Assembly (NCBI GenBank): GCA_964420405.1
Contig: CAYQTL010000016.1
Coordinates: forward strand, 8,748-72,747
DNA from: CAYQTL01 sp964420405
GTDB lineage: Bacteria > Acidobacteriota > Thermoanaerobaculia > Thermoanaerobaculales > Sulfomarinibacteraceae
Direction: 5' to 3'
Length of the DNA: 64,000 nt
A program made the position numbers and the translations under genes. The notes beneath the pieces are model-generated. The model saw only the letters and a program-made list of their open reading frames with translations. It was not told the DNA's origin and made no database searches. Numbering within the stretch: the first letter of the stretch is position 1; every line of letters begins with the position of its first letter. This document shows positions 7,731 through 15,415 of the stretch, in pieces.

Positions 7731-9320
7731 ATGACCCTGTCGAGGATCAACGCGACCGCCGCGACGCTCACCAAGAACCGCACCGAGGACTCGGTCGTCC
7801 CGACGTCGGGGATGTGCGTCACCTGCGTCGACGGCTGCATCGGCATGTGCGAGATCGGCAAGTCCGCCTACCGCGGCCACGAGGTGATCTACCCGCAGCC
7901 GTTCGGCGTGATCACCACCGCCGGCGAGAAGGTCTACCCGGTGGACTACTCGCACTTCAACATCATGGGCACCGCGGTCGGCGCCCACGGCATCGAGGCC
8001 GACAGCGACCGCGCGATCTTCCCGGCGGTCGACCTGACGGTCCGGTTCGGCCACGACGACGGGCTGAAGTTCCGCTACCCGTGGGTCATCCCCGGCATCG
8101 GCTCGACCGACGTCGCGCGCAACAACTGGGAGGGGCTCGCGATCGGCTCGGCGCTGTCCGGCACCGGCCTGACGATCGGCGAGAACGTCGTCGGGATGGA
8201 CATGGAGGCGCGGATCGAGAACGGCCGCGTGGTCGACACGGTCGACCTGAAGCGCCGCGTCAAGCTGTACCAGGACCACCAGATCGACGGCTACGGCGCG
8301 ATCGTCGTCCAGGCCAACGTCGAGGACACCCGCCTCGGCGCCCAGGAGTACGCGATCCGCGAGCTCGGCGTCGAGTGCGTCGAGCTGAAGTGGGGCCAGG
8401 GCGCCAAGAACATCGGCGGCGAGGTCAAGATCCGCGACCTGCGCAAGGCCCAGGAGCTGCACCGCCGCGGCTACGTCGTACTGCCCGACCCGACCGACGA
8501 GCACGTCATCCGCGCGTATGAGCGCGGCACCTTCCGCGAGTTCGAGCGCCACTCGCGGGTCGGCATGGTCGAGGAGGAGTCGTTCGCGCAGCGGGTCGAG
8601 GAGCTGCGGGCGGCGGGCGCGAAGTACGTCTTCCTGAAGACCGGCGCCTACCGGCCGGCCGACCTCGCGCGGGCGGTGGCGTGGGCGTCGAGGTACGGCC
8701 TCGACCTGCTGACGGTCGACGGCGCCGGCGGCGGCACCGGCATGAGCCCGTGGCACATGATGAACGAGTGGGGCGTGCCGCCGGTCGAGCTGCACTCGCT
8801 GCTGTACCGCTACACGGCGCGGCTCGCCGCCGAGGGCCGGCCGGTGCCCGCGATCGCCGTCGCCGGCGGGTTCACCTTCGAGGACCAGATCTTCAAGGGC
8901 CTCGCCCTCGGCGCGCCGTTCGTCAAGCTGGTCGGGATGGCGCGCGCCCCGATCGCCGCAGCGATGGTCGGCAAGACCCTCGGCCGGACCATCCAGGAGG
9001 GCCAGATCCCGGTCTACGTCGAGCGCTTCGGCCGCACCCGCGACGAGATCTTCGTCACCTCCGGCGAGCTGCGGATCCTGCTCGGCGACGACGAGTTCGA
9101 GCGGCTGCCGACCGGCGCGATCGGGCTGTTCACCTACTACGAGCGGCTCGCCCAGGGGCTGCGGCAGCTGATGTGCGGCGCCCGCAAGTTCGGCCTCGGG
9201 CACGTGTCGCGGGACGACCTCGCGTGCCTCACCCACGAGGCCGCCGACATCAGCGGCCTGAAGTACATCCTCGACGTCGACTCCGACGAGGTCGAGGGCA
9301 TCCTGAACGGACGACACTAG
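7731..9320 (+). CDS. FMN-binding glutamate synthase large subunit (archaeal-type GltB, synthase domain only)
   Basis: 529 aa; ATG 7731 behind GGAGGAG. Last gene of the four-gene operon. The protein makes glutamate from 2-oxoglutarate and reduced nitrogen on an FMN in a TIM barrel. Visible hallmarks: N-terminal Cys cluster CVTCVDGCIGMCEIGKSAYRG, YPVDYSHFNIMGTAVG, WGQGAKNIGGEVK, the FMN phosphate region TVDGAGGGTGMSPWHMM, and AVAGGFTFEDQIFKGLALGA. The length fits the single-domain FMN-binding glutamate synthase family. There is no N-terminal glutaminase (class II amidotransferase) domain, and no glutaminase gene in this operon, so ammonia is either used directly or delivered by a protein encoded elsewhere. 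Electrons should come from the NuoF-GltD fusion. Confidence 0.92.
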   Translation: MTLSRINATAATLTKNRTEDSVVPTSGMCVTCVDGCIGMCEIGKSAYRGHEVIYPQPFGVITTAGEKVYPVDYSHFNIMGTAVGAHGIEADSDRAIFPAVDLTVRFGHDDGLKFRYPWVIPGIGSTDVARNNWEGLAIGSALSGTGLTIGENVVGMDMEARIENGRVVDTVDLKRRVKLYQDHQIDGYGAIVVQANVEDTRLGAQEYAIRELGVECVELKWGQGAKNIGGEVKIRDLRKAQELHRRGYVVLPDPTDEHVIRAYERGTFREFERHSRVGMVEEESFAQRVEELRAAGAKYVFLKTGAYRPADLARAVAWASRYGLDLLTVDGAGGGTGMSPWHMMNEWGVPPVELHSLLYRYTARLAAEGRPVPAIAVAGGFTFEDQIFKGLALGAPFVKLVGMARAPIAAAMVGKTLGRTIQEGQIPVYVERFGRTRDEIFVTSGELRILLGDDEFERLPTGAIGLFTYYERLAQGLRQLMCGARKFGLGHVSRDDLACLTHEAADISGLKYILDVDSDEVEGILNGRH

Positions 9321-9332
9321 GAGCTTCGCCTC

Positions 9333-9365
9333 CGATCCCGATCCCGATCCCGTTCCCGATCCCGA
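9333..9365 (+). repeat. CCGATC/GATCCC hexanucleotide array
   Basis: Just after the GltB stop the sequence repeats GATCCC about five times with one variant unit (GTTCCC). The following 150 bases are also low complexity (runs of CGTCCG, GACAGGG, CAGCGG). A reverse-oriented short array (GGGATC, GGGACC) occurs at 9683-9703. Related arrays lie at 10981-11017 and 37411-37461. Confidence 0.8.
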
Positions 9366-9518
9366 TGGCAGCGCTCACGTTCAGCGGTAGGGACAGGGTC
9401 AGCGGCAGCGTTCTCCCGTGGGCCGCCGCGGTCGCCCCCGTCCCGCGTCCGCGTCCGTGCGTGTCCGCGTCCGTGTCCGGTGCAGCGGAAGGACCGGCGT
9501 CAGGTGCAGCGGCAGCGT

Positions 9519-10877
9519 TCACCCTCGGCTCGCGGAGAACACCGGCGACGGGAGATCCGGCGCTCCGGTCGCCTTCGGCGACGACGTCGCTGCCGCTGCC
9601 GACCGCCGCTGTCCCTGACTCTGTCCCCGACACCTCGCCTGACGCTGCATCGGGCACGGACGCGGTCGGGGGGTCATCTCGTCGGGATCGGGACCGGGAT
9701 CGGAAGGATGGAGTGACCGGCGTGCTGGAGCCTCGGACATCACACGGCCCACGATCGCCGTCGGGTGGCGGCGCGGGTCACGGTGGGAGCCCGCCGAGGA
9801 CACCGTCGTCGACGAGCCGCACAGCGACCCGCTCGGCCAGCATCGCGGCTCCCCCTCCCTCCAGCGCAGCGTCGCCAGGCCCGGCACGACGTACCGGCTG
9901 TGCGCCTCGGCGCCCGTCAGGTAGGTGTCGTAGGCGACCCGGCCCCGCACCCAGCGCTCGAGGAACGCCGCGGCGTAGGCGCGGGCGAGGGCGCTCACGG
10001 TGGCGTCCGGGATGGTGGCGGTCTGGCAGAACAGGCACGGCAGGCCGCAGCTCGGGACGTCGTCGAGGAAGCTCATGTGCGACGCCCCGACGACCGTGAC
10101 CTCGAGGCTCGGCGACGGGGTCGCAGCGTAGAAGGTGGTGTAGTTGTCGGCCGCCGGCGCGCAGGCCTGCGCGTCCAGCGTCTCGCCGAGCAGCAGTGAC
10201 GGGATCGCCAGCCCGCCGACGAGGGCGCTCACATCCGGGCAGTCGTCTGGGTCGCAGCCCGCCGGCGAGCTGTCCACCGGGTCGAGACCCACCACGACCG
10301 CCACCCGGTCATCGAGCAGGGCGGCGAGGACCGCCGCCTTGCCGCCGAGGGAGTGGCCGAGCATCGCGACCCAGTGCACGTCGACGAGGCCGGCGAGCTG
10401 CGGCGCCGAGACCGCCCAGTCGACGACGCCGACCAGGTCGAGGGCGTTGCCGCGATGGTCCGGCGCCAGCAGCGGCGTCGGGTAGTCCGGCGTCGCCGCC
10501 ACGTAGCCGAACGACGCCAGCCGCGCGGCGTAGCCGGCGTACTGGCCCGGGGGCAGCTGGAAGCCGTGGGCGATCACCGCCAGCGGGTACGGCGGCCCGA
10601 GGGGACCTGCCGTCGGAACCCAGACGGTGGCGCCGAAGGTGTTGCCCGTGGATCCGACGGTGATCGTGGTCTGGAAGCTGGTGGACGTGAACGGACCGTC
10701 CACGTCCGGGTCGGGCACGGCTGCGGTCGCGACGGAGCTCCACGACTCCACCCCGCCGCTCTCGAAACCGTCGGAGAAGACGGCATCGAGCTCGGCCGCG
10801 ACGGATCCCGAGCCGGCGGCGGCCGCCACGATGCCCGCGACCACCACGAGGGCGCGGCATGTTCCCATGCCTGCCAT
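9519..10877 (-). CDS. Secreted alpha/beta hydrolase (chlorophyllase/dienelactone hydrolase-like)
   Basis: 452 aa from ATG 10877 (ATG 10868 is an alternative). A signal peptide (TCRALVVVAGIVAAAAGSGS, then VAA) is followed by a tag-like stretch FSDGFESGGVESWSS at about residues 30-45. The hydrolase domain spans about 70-330: PLAVIAHGFQLPPGQYAG (oxyanion region), LGHSLGGKAAV (nucleophile Ser in GHSLGG), GLDPVDSSP (probable acid region) and GASHMSF (probable catalytic His). Substrate is unknown; the fold is shared by chlorophyllase and polyesterase-like esterases. The last 90 or so residues are Pro/Arg/Ser/Ala-rich, encoded by low-complexity DNA, and look like an accidental read-through extension. 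It converges with the glutamate synthase operon and diverges from the MBL gene. Confidence 0.75.
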   Translation of the reverse strand: MAGMGTCRALVVVAGIVAAAAGSGSVAAELDAVFSDGFESGGVESWSSVATAAVPDPDVDGPFTSTSFQTTITVGSTGNTFGATVWVPTAGPLGPPYPLAVIAHGFQLPPGQYAGYAARLASFGYVAATPDYPTPLLAPDHRGNALDLVGVVDWAVSAPQLAGLVDVHWVAMLGHSLGGKAAVLAALLDDRVAVVVGLDPVDSSPAGCDPDDCPDVSALVGGLAIPSLLLGETLDAQACAPAADNYTTFYAATPSPSLEVTVVGASHMSFLDDVPSCGLPCLFCQTATIPDATVSALARAYAAAFLERWVRGRVAYDTYLTGAEAHSRYVVPGLATLRWREGEPRCWPSGSLCGSSTTVSSAGSHRDPRRHPTAIVGRVMSEAPARRSLHPSDPGPDPDEMTPRPRPCPMQRQARCRGQSQGQRRSAAAATSSPKATGAPDLPSPVFSASRG

Positions 10878-10980
10878 TCTGCCACCGTCCGGCGGCCCGG
10901 GAGCAGCCCGCCGAGGGCCGGCCCCCACCGCCCGACCGCGGCGAACCCCTTCGGGAGCGGCCTTTCCCGCGGCCACACAT

Positions 10981-11017
10981 CGGAATCGGGACCGGCCTCG
11001 GGATCGGGATCGGGAGG
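10981..11017 (+). repeat. GGGATC/GGGACC hexanucleotide array upstream of the MBL gene
   Basis: A short run of GGAATC, GGGACC and GGGATC units lies in the 232-bp spacer between the divergent hydrolase and MBL genes. It is the same motif family as the array at 9333-9365, read on the opposite strand. Confidence 0.6.
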
Positions 11018-11109
11018 ACCACCACCATGGTCGTCCGGGCAGGTCCGCGGCCGGCACGGCCGGCGCCGGCGGCCGCCGGTGTACGCTGCATGGGACGGGA
11101 GGACCGCGG

Positions 11110-12012
11110 GTGACACACCAGATCCACACGATCGACCTGGAGTTCATGGGCGCCGGAGGAGTGATCGGGTGCTTCCTCGTGCCGTGCCCCGAGGGCGGCT
11201 TCGTGCTGCTCGAGAGCGGCCCGGCGAGCACGATCGAGACTCTCGAGAGGGCGGCCGCGGGGGCCGGCTTCGACCTCGGCGACCTCCGGGCGGTCGCCGT
11301 GACCCACGTGCACCTGGACCACGCCGGTGCCGCCGGCACCCTCGCTCGCCGCACCGGCGCCCTGGTGCTGACCCACCCCGAGGGCGCCCGACACCTGCAC
11401 GACCCCGCCGACAAGCTGCTGCCGAGCGCGGAACGGCTGTACGGGAGCATGATGGAGCCGCTGTGGGGGCGCACCGAGCCGGTGCCCGCCGACCGTCTGC
11501 GCCACGTCGCCCACGGCGAGGCGGTCGTCGTGGAGGGGCTCGAGCTGCGGGCGTGGCTCACGCCAGGCCACGCCGTCCACCACGTGGCGTGGCAGGTCGG
11601 TGACGCCGTCGCCACCGGCGACGTGGCCGGCGTCCGGTTTCGGCCGGCGACCCACGTCCTGCCGCCGACGCCGCCGCCCGACATCCAGATCCACGACTGG
11701 CGCCGCAGCCTCGAGCTGCTGCGCGAGCTGCGCCCCGGCCGGCTGCTGCTGACCCACTTCGGTGCGTTCGACGACCCGCGCCGCCACCTCGAGGAGCTCG
11801 ACGACCGGCTGGTGCGCTGGTCCGAGATCGCCGGGCGCGCGGCCGCCGCGGGGTCCGACCGCCGGGCGCTGGCCGCCGAGCTGCTGGCCCTCGACGAGGA
11901 CGAGATGGCCGCCGCGGAGGTCCCGCCCGACGCCGAGCAGCGCTACCGACGCCTCTGCCCGATGGACGCCAACGCCGCCGGCCTGCTGCGGGCGGCGACC
12001 ACCGGCGCCTGA
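11110..12012 (+). CDS. MBL-fold metallohydrolase
   Basis: 300 aa. Start is GTG 11110 behind GGGAGGA; an upstream in-frame extension has no family similarity. The metal motif HVHLDHAG (HxHxDH) is followed by PGHAVHHVAW, GDVAG and LLTHFGAF, the usual order of zinc-binding residues in the metallo-beta-lactamase fold. A C-terminal helical region (about 220-300) is typical of the Beta_lactamase2-type subfamily seen in many bacteria. There is no signal peptide, so it is cytoplasmic. The substrate is not evident; thioester, lactone or phosphodiester hydrolysis are all possible. No obvious operon partner. Confidence 0.85.
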   Translation: MTHQIHTIDLEFMGAGGVIGCFLVPCPEGGFVLLESGPASTIETLERAAAGAGFDLGDLRAVAVTHVHLDHAGAAGTLARRTGALVLTHPEGARHLHDPADKLLPSAERLYGSMMEPLWGRTEPVPADRLRHVAHGEAVVVEGLELRAWLTPGHAVHHVAWQVGDAVATGDVAGVRFRPATHVLPPTPPPDIQIHDWRRSLELLRELRPGRLLLTHFGAFDDPRRHLEELDDRLVRWSEIAGRAAAAGSDRRALAAELLALDEDEMAAAEVPPDAEQRYRRLCPMDANAAGLLRAATTGA

Positions 12013-12395
12013 GCCGCGACCCCTCCCGGCGCTCCCGAGCCCGCCCTCCCGCCGGGTGCGCGGGCGACAGCGGGTCGACGACGAGCTGCCGGTCGACCTG
12101 TGCTTAGCCGGGGCGCCCGGAGGACGGCGCGATGACCTGGGCGAACCCGAAGGCCGCGAGGATGGTGGCTCCTGACGGTGCGCCCGCCGGCGGCCGGCCC
12201 GGACGTGCTGCTCCCGGGAGCGCTACCCGCCGACCGTCACCTGGTCACGGAGAGCACCGCCTCCGGCCCGCGCGACGGCGACGTCACGCCCGACCTGCGG
12301 TGACGGCCGACCGCCGAGTCCCGTGCCGGCCGCACCGCCCGCTTTCGCCCGGGGCGGGGTAGAATGAACCGATCGGGAAGCTGGAGGATCCGACA
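12013..12395. other. Intergenic region, no gene seen
   Basis: These 383 bases hold no credible gene. TAGAAT at about 12360-12365, 30 bases before the next start, resembles a -10 element, but no good -35 is visible at the right distance. Confidence 0.4.
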
Positions 12396-12866
12396 ATGAA
12401 GCAGGTCGTTCTGGTTGCCGTCTCAGTCGCGGTCGCGATCGCTGTCGCCAATCCGGTCGCCGCCCAGGTCGTCAGGGACGAGACCACGCTCACCTTCCAG
12501 GTGCTGACCGAGGAGTGGGACGGGCTCATCGGCAGCGTCCTCAAGCTCACCGACGCCGAGGCCGAGGCCTTCTGGCCCCTCTACCGCGAGTACTTGAAGG
12601 CCAAGGGCGAGCTGTGGCGGAAGCGGATCGACCTCGCCAAGCTCTTCGTGCGCAACTACAACGACATGTCGCCGGAGATGGCGCGCCTTCTCCTCGACCA
12701 GAACTTCGCCATCGACACGGGCATGCTCGAGCTCGAGATGGCCTGGGCCGAGCGCTTCGACGAGGTGCTGCCGCCGAACAAGGTGGTGCGCCTCTACCAG
12801 TCCGAAAACAAGCTCGAAACCACCATGATGGCCGAGATCATCAAGGACGTCCCCCTGGCGAAGTAG
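12396..12866 (+). CDS. Small secreted helical protein (Spy/CpxP-like appearance)
   Basis: 156 aa; ATG 12396 behind GGAGG. A clean signal peptide (about 1-24, ending VAA-QVV) precedes an all-helical, charged mature part: LKLTDAEAEAFWPLYREYLKAKGELW, MARLLLDQNFAIDTGMLELE, ERFDEVLPPNKVVRLYQSENK. The order resembles small periplasmic Spy/CpxP-type or LTxxQ proteins, in which helical pairs form a cradle. That is a similarity of pattern rather than a proven relation. The outer-membrane protein gene starts 199 bases downstream in the same direction and may be co-expressed. Likely role: envelope stress or chaperone function. Confidence 0.65.
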   Translation: MKQVVLVAVSVAVAIAVANPVAAQVVRDETTLTFQVLTEEWDGLIGSVLKLTDAEAEAFWPLYREYLKAKGELWRKRIDLAKLFVRNYNDMSPEMARLLLDQNFAIDTGMLELEMAWAERFDEVLPPNKVVRLYQSENKLETTMMAEIIKDVPLAK

Positions 12867-13065
12867 GGGGCCCTCGCCGGCCCGCCGTCGTGCGCGGCGG
12901 GATCGAGGGCTTCGGAGCGTGCCGCCGGACGCCGGGTAGCTCTGAGACAGACAGTGGGTCTGACCGCGCAGCACCGCACCATCCGATCGGAACCGGAACC
13001 GGACGACGCGTCGACGGTGACACGACCCGGAAACTGACGACAGGATTCGTACCGAGGAGGGTCTC

Positions 13066-13755
13066 ATGACCATGTCGAAGACCGAGCGGATCCGCAGAAC
13101 GACACGCTCCATCGGCCTCGTTTTCGCACTGCTCGCACTGCTCGCCGGAGCGACCACGGCCGGTGCCCAGCACCGGGCGTATCACTGGGAGTTCACCCTG
13201 GGTGCGCTCTCTCAGCTCGGCGCCGACCTCGACTTCGAGGGCGGCTCCACCGTGGCCACCGACGACGACCTCGGCTTCAACCTGGCGGGCACCTACAACA
13301 TCACCGACCAGCTGGCCACGAGCTTCGGCTTCCAGTGGACCGGGATCAGCTACGACGCCGCCGTGGTCCGCGACGATGCCAGCCTGAGCCGTATCCGAGG
13401 CAGCTACGACACCTGGGCGATGTCGGTCAACGCGCTCTACCACTTCTCCGACGGCGCGCTCGCCCCGTACGTCGGAGCCGGCATCGGTTGGACCTGGATC
13501 GACACCAACATCCCGACCGGGCTCCCGTCGACGGGTTGCTGGTGGGACCCATGGTTTGGCTGGATCTGCGTCAGATCCTATCCCACGAAGACCTCCGACG
13601 CCTTCTCCTACCAGGCCATACTGGGGTTGCGCTACGAGCTCAGCTTCAGCACCTTCCTCCGGTTCAGCTACACCAGCCAATGGCAGGACCTCAGAAGGGC
13701 CGAGGACACCCCGCGCTTCGACGTCATCGGCCTCGAGTTCGGTTGGATGTTCTGA
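13066..13755 (+). CDS. Outer-membrane beta-barrel protein
   Basis: 229 aa; ATG 13066 behind GAGGAGGG. The signal peptide covers about residues 1-35 (LVFALLALLAGATTAGAQ). The mature protein alternates polar and aromatic residues in strand-length segments (YHWEFTLGALSQLG, QLATSFGFQWTGISYD, YVGAGIGWTWIDT, LGLRYELSFSTFLRFSYTSQW) and ends in EFGWMF. A C-terminal Phe is the usual barrel-assembly signal. A Cys/Trp-rich loop (about 155-172, CWWDPWFGWIC) could be disulfide-bonded. It resembles OmpW or generic OMP_b-brl proteins. Ligand unknown. Confidence 0.75.
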   Translation: MTMSKTERIRRTTRSIGLVFALLALLAGATTAGAQHRAYHWEFTLGALSQLGADLDFEGGSTVATDDDLGFNLAGTYNITDQLATSFGFQWTGISYDAAVVRDDASLSRIRGSYDTWAMSVNALYHFSDGALAPYVGAGIGWTWIDTNIPTGLPSTGCWWDPWFGWICVRSYPTKTSDAFSYQAILGLRYELSFSTFLRFSYTSQWQDLRRAEDTPRFDVIGLEFGWMF

Positions 13756-13867
13756 ACCGGGCGCGAGCATCACCGACAGCGGGATGAGACGGCTCACGAC
13801 CTGAGCACGACACTGTCCGACACGCCGTGATGCGACCGGCCGAGGTCGCGGGAACGGGTGACCTGCG

Positions 13868-15283
13868 CTACAACAGCGGAGCCAGCAGTCGTGCGACGCG
13901 CACAGCCAGCCTGAACCACAGGGGCTTGGCGTCCAGCTCCCCGGGGACCATCAGCCTGGAGTCCTGGAAGTCATCCTCGAACATGCGTCGCACCTCGTCG
14001 ACGAAGGCGTCACCCGTGACCACGGCCGTGACCTCGAAGTTCAGCCGGAAGGACCGGTTGTCGAAGTTGGCGGTGCCGACGGTGGCGACGTTGGCGTCGA
14101 TGAGCATGAACTTGCCGTGGAGAAATCCACGCTGATACCGGTAAAACCGCGCACCACCGGCCTTGACGTCGCTGAAGTACGAGTAGGCCGCGAGGGTCAC
14201 CAGCCGGCTGTCGGCCTTCTCCGGAATCAGGATCCGCACGTCGACACCGCGCAGAGCCGCGAGCTGCAGGGCCTGCACGATGGCGTCGTCCGGGACGAAG
14301 TAGGGGCTGGCGATCCAGATCCGCTCCCTGGCGGAGGTGATCGCGTGCATGAACATGAGCAGCGCGGTCTCCATCGGGTCGGCGGGACCGCTGGCGATGA
14401 CCAGTGACTCGGCGTGCCCGGCTTCGAGCCGGGGCGTCCAGCTCAGACACTCGAGCGCACTGTCCGTCGCCCACCGCCAGTCCTCCAGGAAGGCGAGCTG
14501 GGCACCGATAACGGCTGGCCCTTCGATGCGCACGTGCACGTCGCGCCAGAGCCCGGTCTTCGGGTCCTGGCCGAGGTACTCCACCCCCACGTTGTGGCCG
14601 CCCACCCAGGCGACCCGGCCATCCACGACCACGGTCTTGCGGTGGTTTCTGAAGTTGAGCTGGAAGCGGTTGCCGCGTCCCTTCCTGCTGTGGAACGGGG
14701 TCACCTCGACCCCGGCCGCCCGCAGACCCTCGATGTAGGCGCCGGTCAGCCCGATGCTTCCGATCTCGTCGTAGAGGAAGTGGACCGGAACTCCGAGTCG
14801 AGCCTTGGCGGCCAGCTCTGAGGCCAGCCGCCGTCCCAGCTCGTCGTCACGCACGATGTAGAACTGGACCAGGACGTAATCGCGCGCCCCGCGGATGCCC
14901 TCGAAAATGCTCGAGAAGGTGGCGTCCCCGTCGATGAGCAGGTCGACGCGATTGCCCCCGGTGAAGGGCACGCGGGCCAGCTTCTCGGCGGCGGCCACCG
15001 CGCCGGGATTCGCCTCCCGCACCGTCGAGCATGCCGCCAGTTGCTCGTTGGCCTGTCGGATGGTGTCGCCGAGCCGCTCGAGCTGCTGTTGACGGGCGCG
15101 GACATAGCCCTTGAACTTGTTGCGTCCGAACACCCAGTAGACGGGTACGGACACGAACGGCGCGGCAACCAGCGAGACCGCCCAGGCGATCGTGCCCTGC
15201 GGTGTTCTGACGCTCATGACGGCGTGCGACGCGGAGAGAATGCCGACGACCTCGAGCAGTGTGATCAGGACAGCCCAGGACAT
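13868..15283 (-). CDS. cls: Cardiolipin synthase-like phospholipase D family protein
   Basis: 471 aa; ATG 15283 behind GAGG (the upstream in-frame extension is Arg-rich and lacks similarity). The N-terminus has two hydrophobic segments (AVLITLLEVVGILSA; GTIAWAVSLVAAPFVSVPVYW), as in bacterial cardiolipin synthases. Two HKD signatures follow: NHRKTVVVDGRVAWVGGHN and LHGKFMLIDANVATVGTANFDNRSF. These catalyse phosphatidyl transfer between two phosphatidylglycerols at the inner membrane. Length and domain order match ClsA-type enzymes. The SLC13 carrier gene ends 132 bases upstream in the same orientation. Confidence 0.9.
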   Translation of the reverse strand: MSWAVLITLLEVVGILSASHAVMSVRTPQGTIAWAVSLVAAPFVSVPVYWVFGRNKFKGYVRARQQQLERLGDTIRQANEQLAACSTVREANPGAVAAAEKLARVPFTGGNRVDLLIDGDATFSSIFEGIRGARDYVLVQFYIVRDDELGRRLASELAAKARLGVPVHFLYDEIGSIGLTGAYIEGLRAAGVEVTPFHSRKGRGNRFQLNFRNHRKTVVVDGRVAWVGGHNVGVEYLGQDPKTGLWRDVHVRIEGPAVIGAQLAFLEDWRWATDSALECLSWTPRLEAGHAESLVIASGPADPMETALLMFMHAITSARERIWIASPYFVPDDAIVQALQLAALRGVDVRILIPEKADSRLVTLAAYSYFSDVKAGGARFYRYQRGFLHGKFMLIDANVATVGTANFDNRSFRLNFEVTAVVTGDAFVDEVRRMFEDDFQDSRLMVPGELDAKPLWFRLAVRVARLLAPLL

Positions 15284-15415
15284 CGGTCGACCTCGGTCTC
15301 GTGCGCGATGCGTTCGCTCGGTTGGAGGACGGGTGCCACGTTGCTCATTCTCGCACCGTGGGCGGCTGGTGCGCCAAACCCTCTGGCAACATGACAACGG
15401 GGGACGCAGCGTTCA

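Noticed and set aside
10627..11109. N-terminal extension of the MBL gene upstream of GTG 11110
   Set aside because: The extension overlaps the hydrolase gene on the other strand and the GGGATC array, and lacks similarity; GGGAGGA supports GTG 11110.
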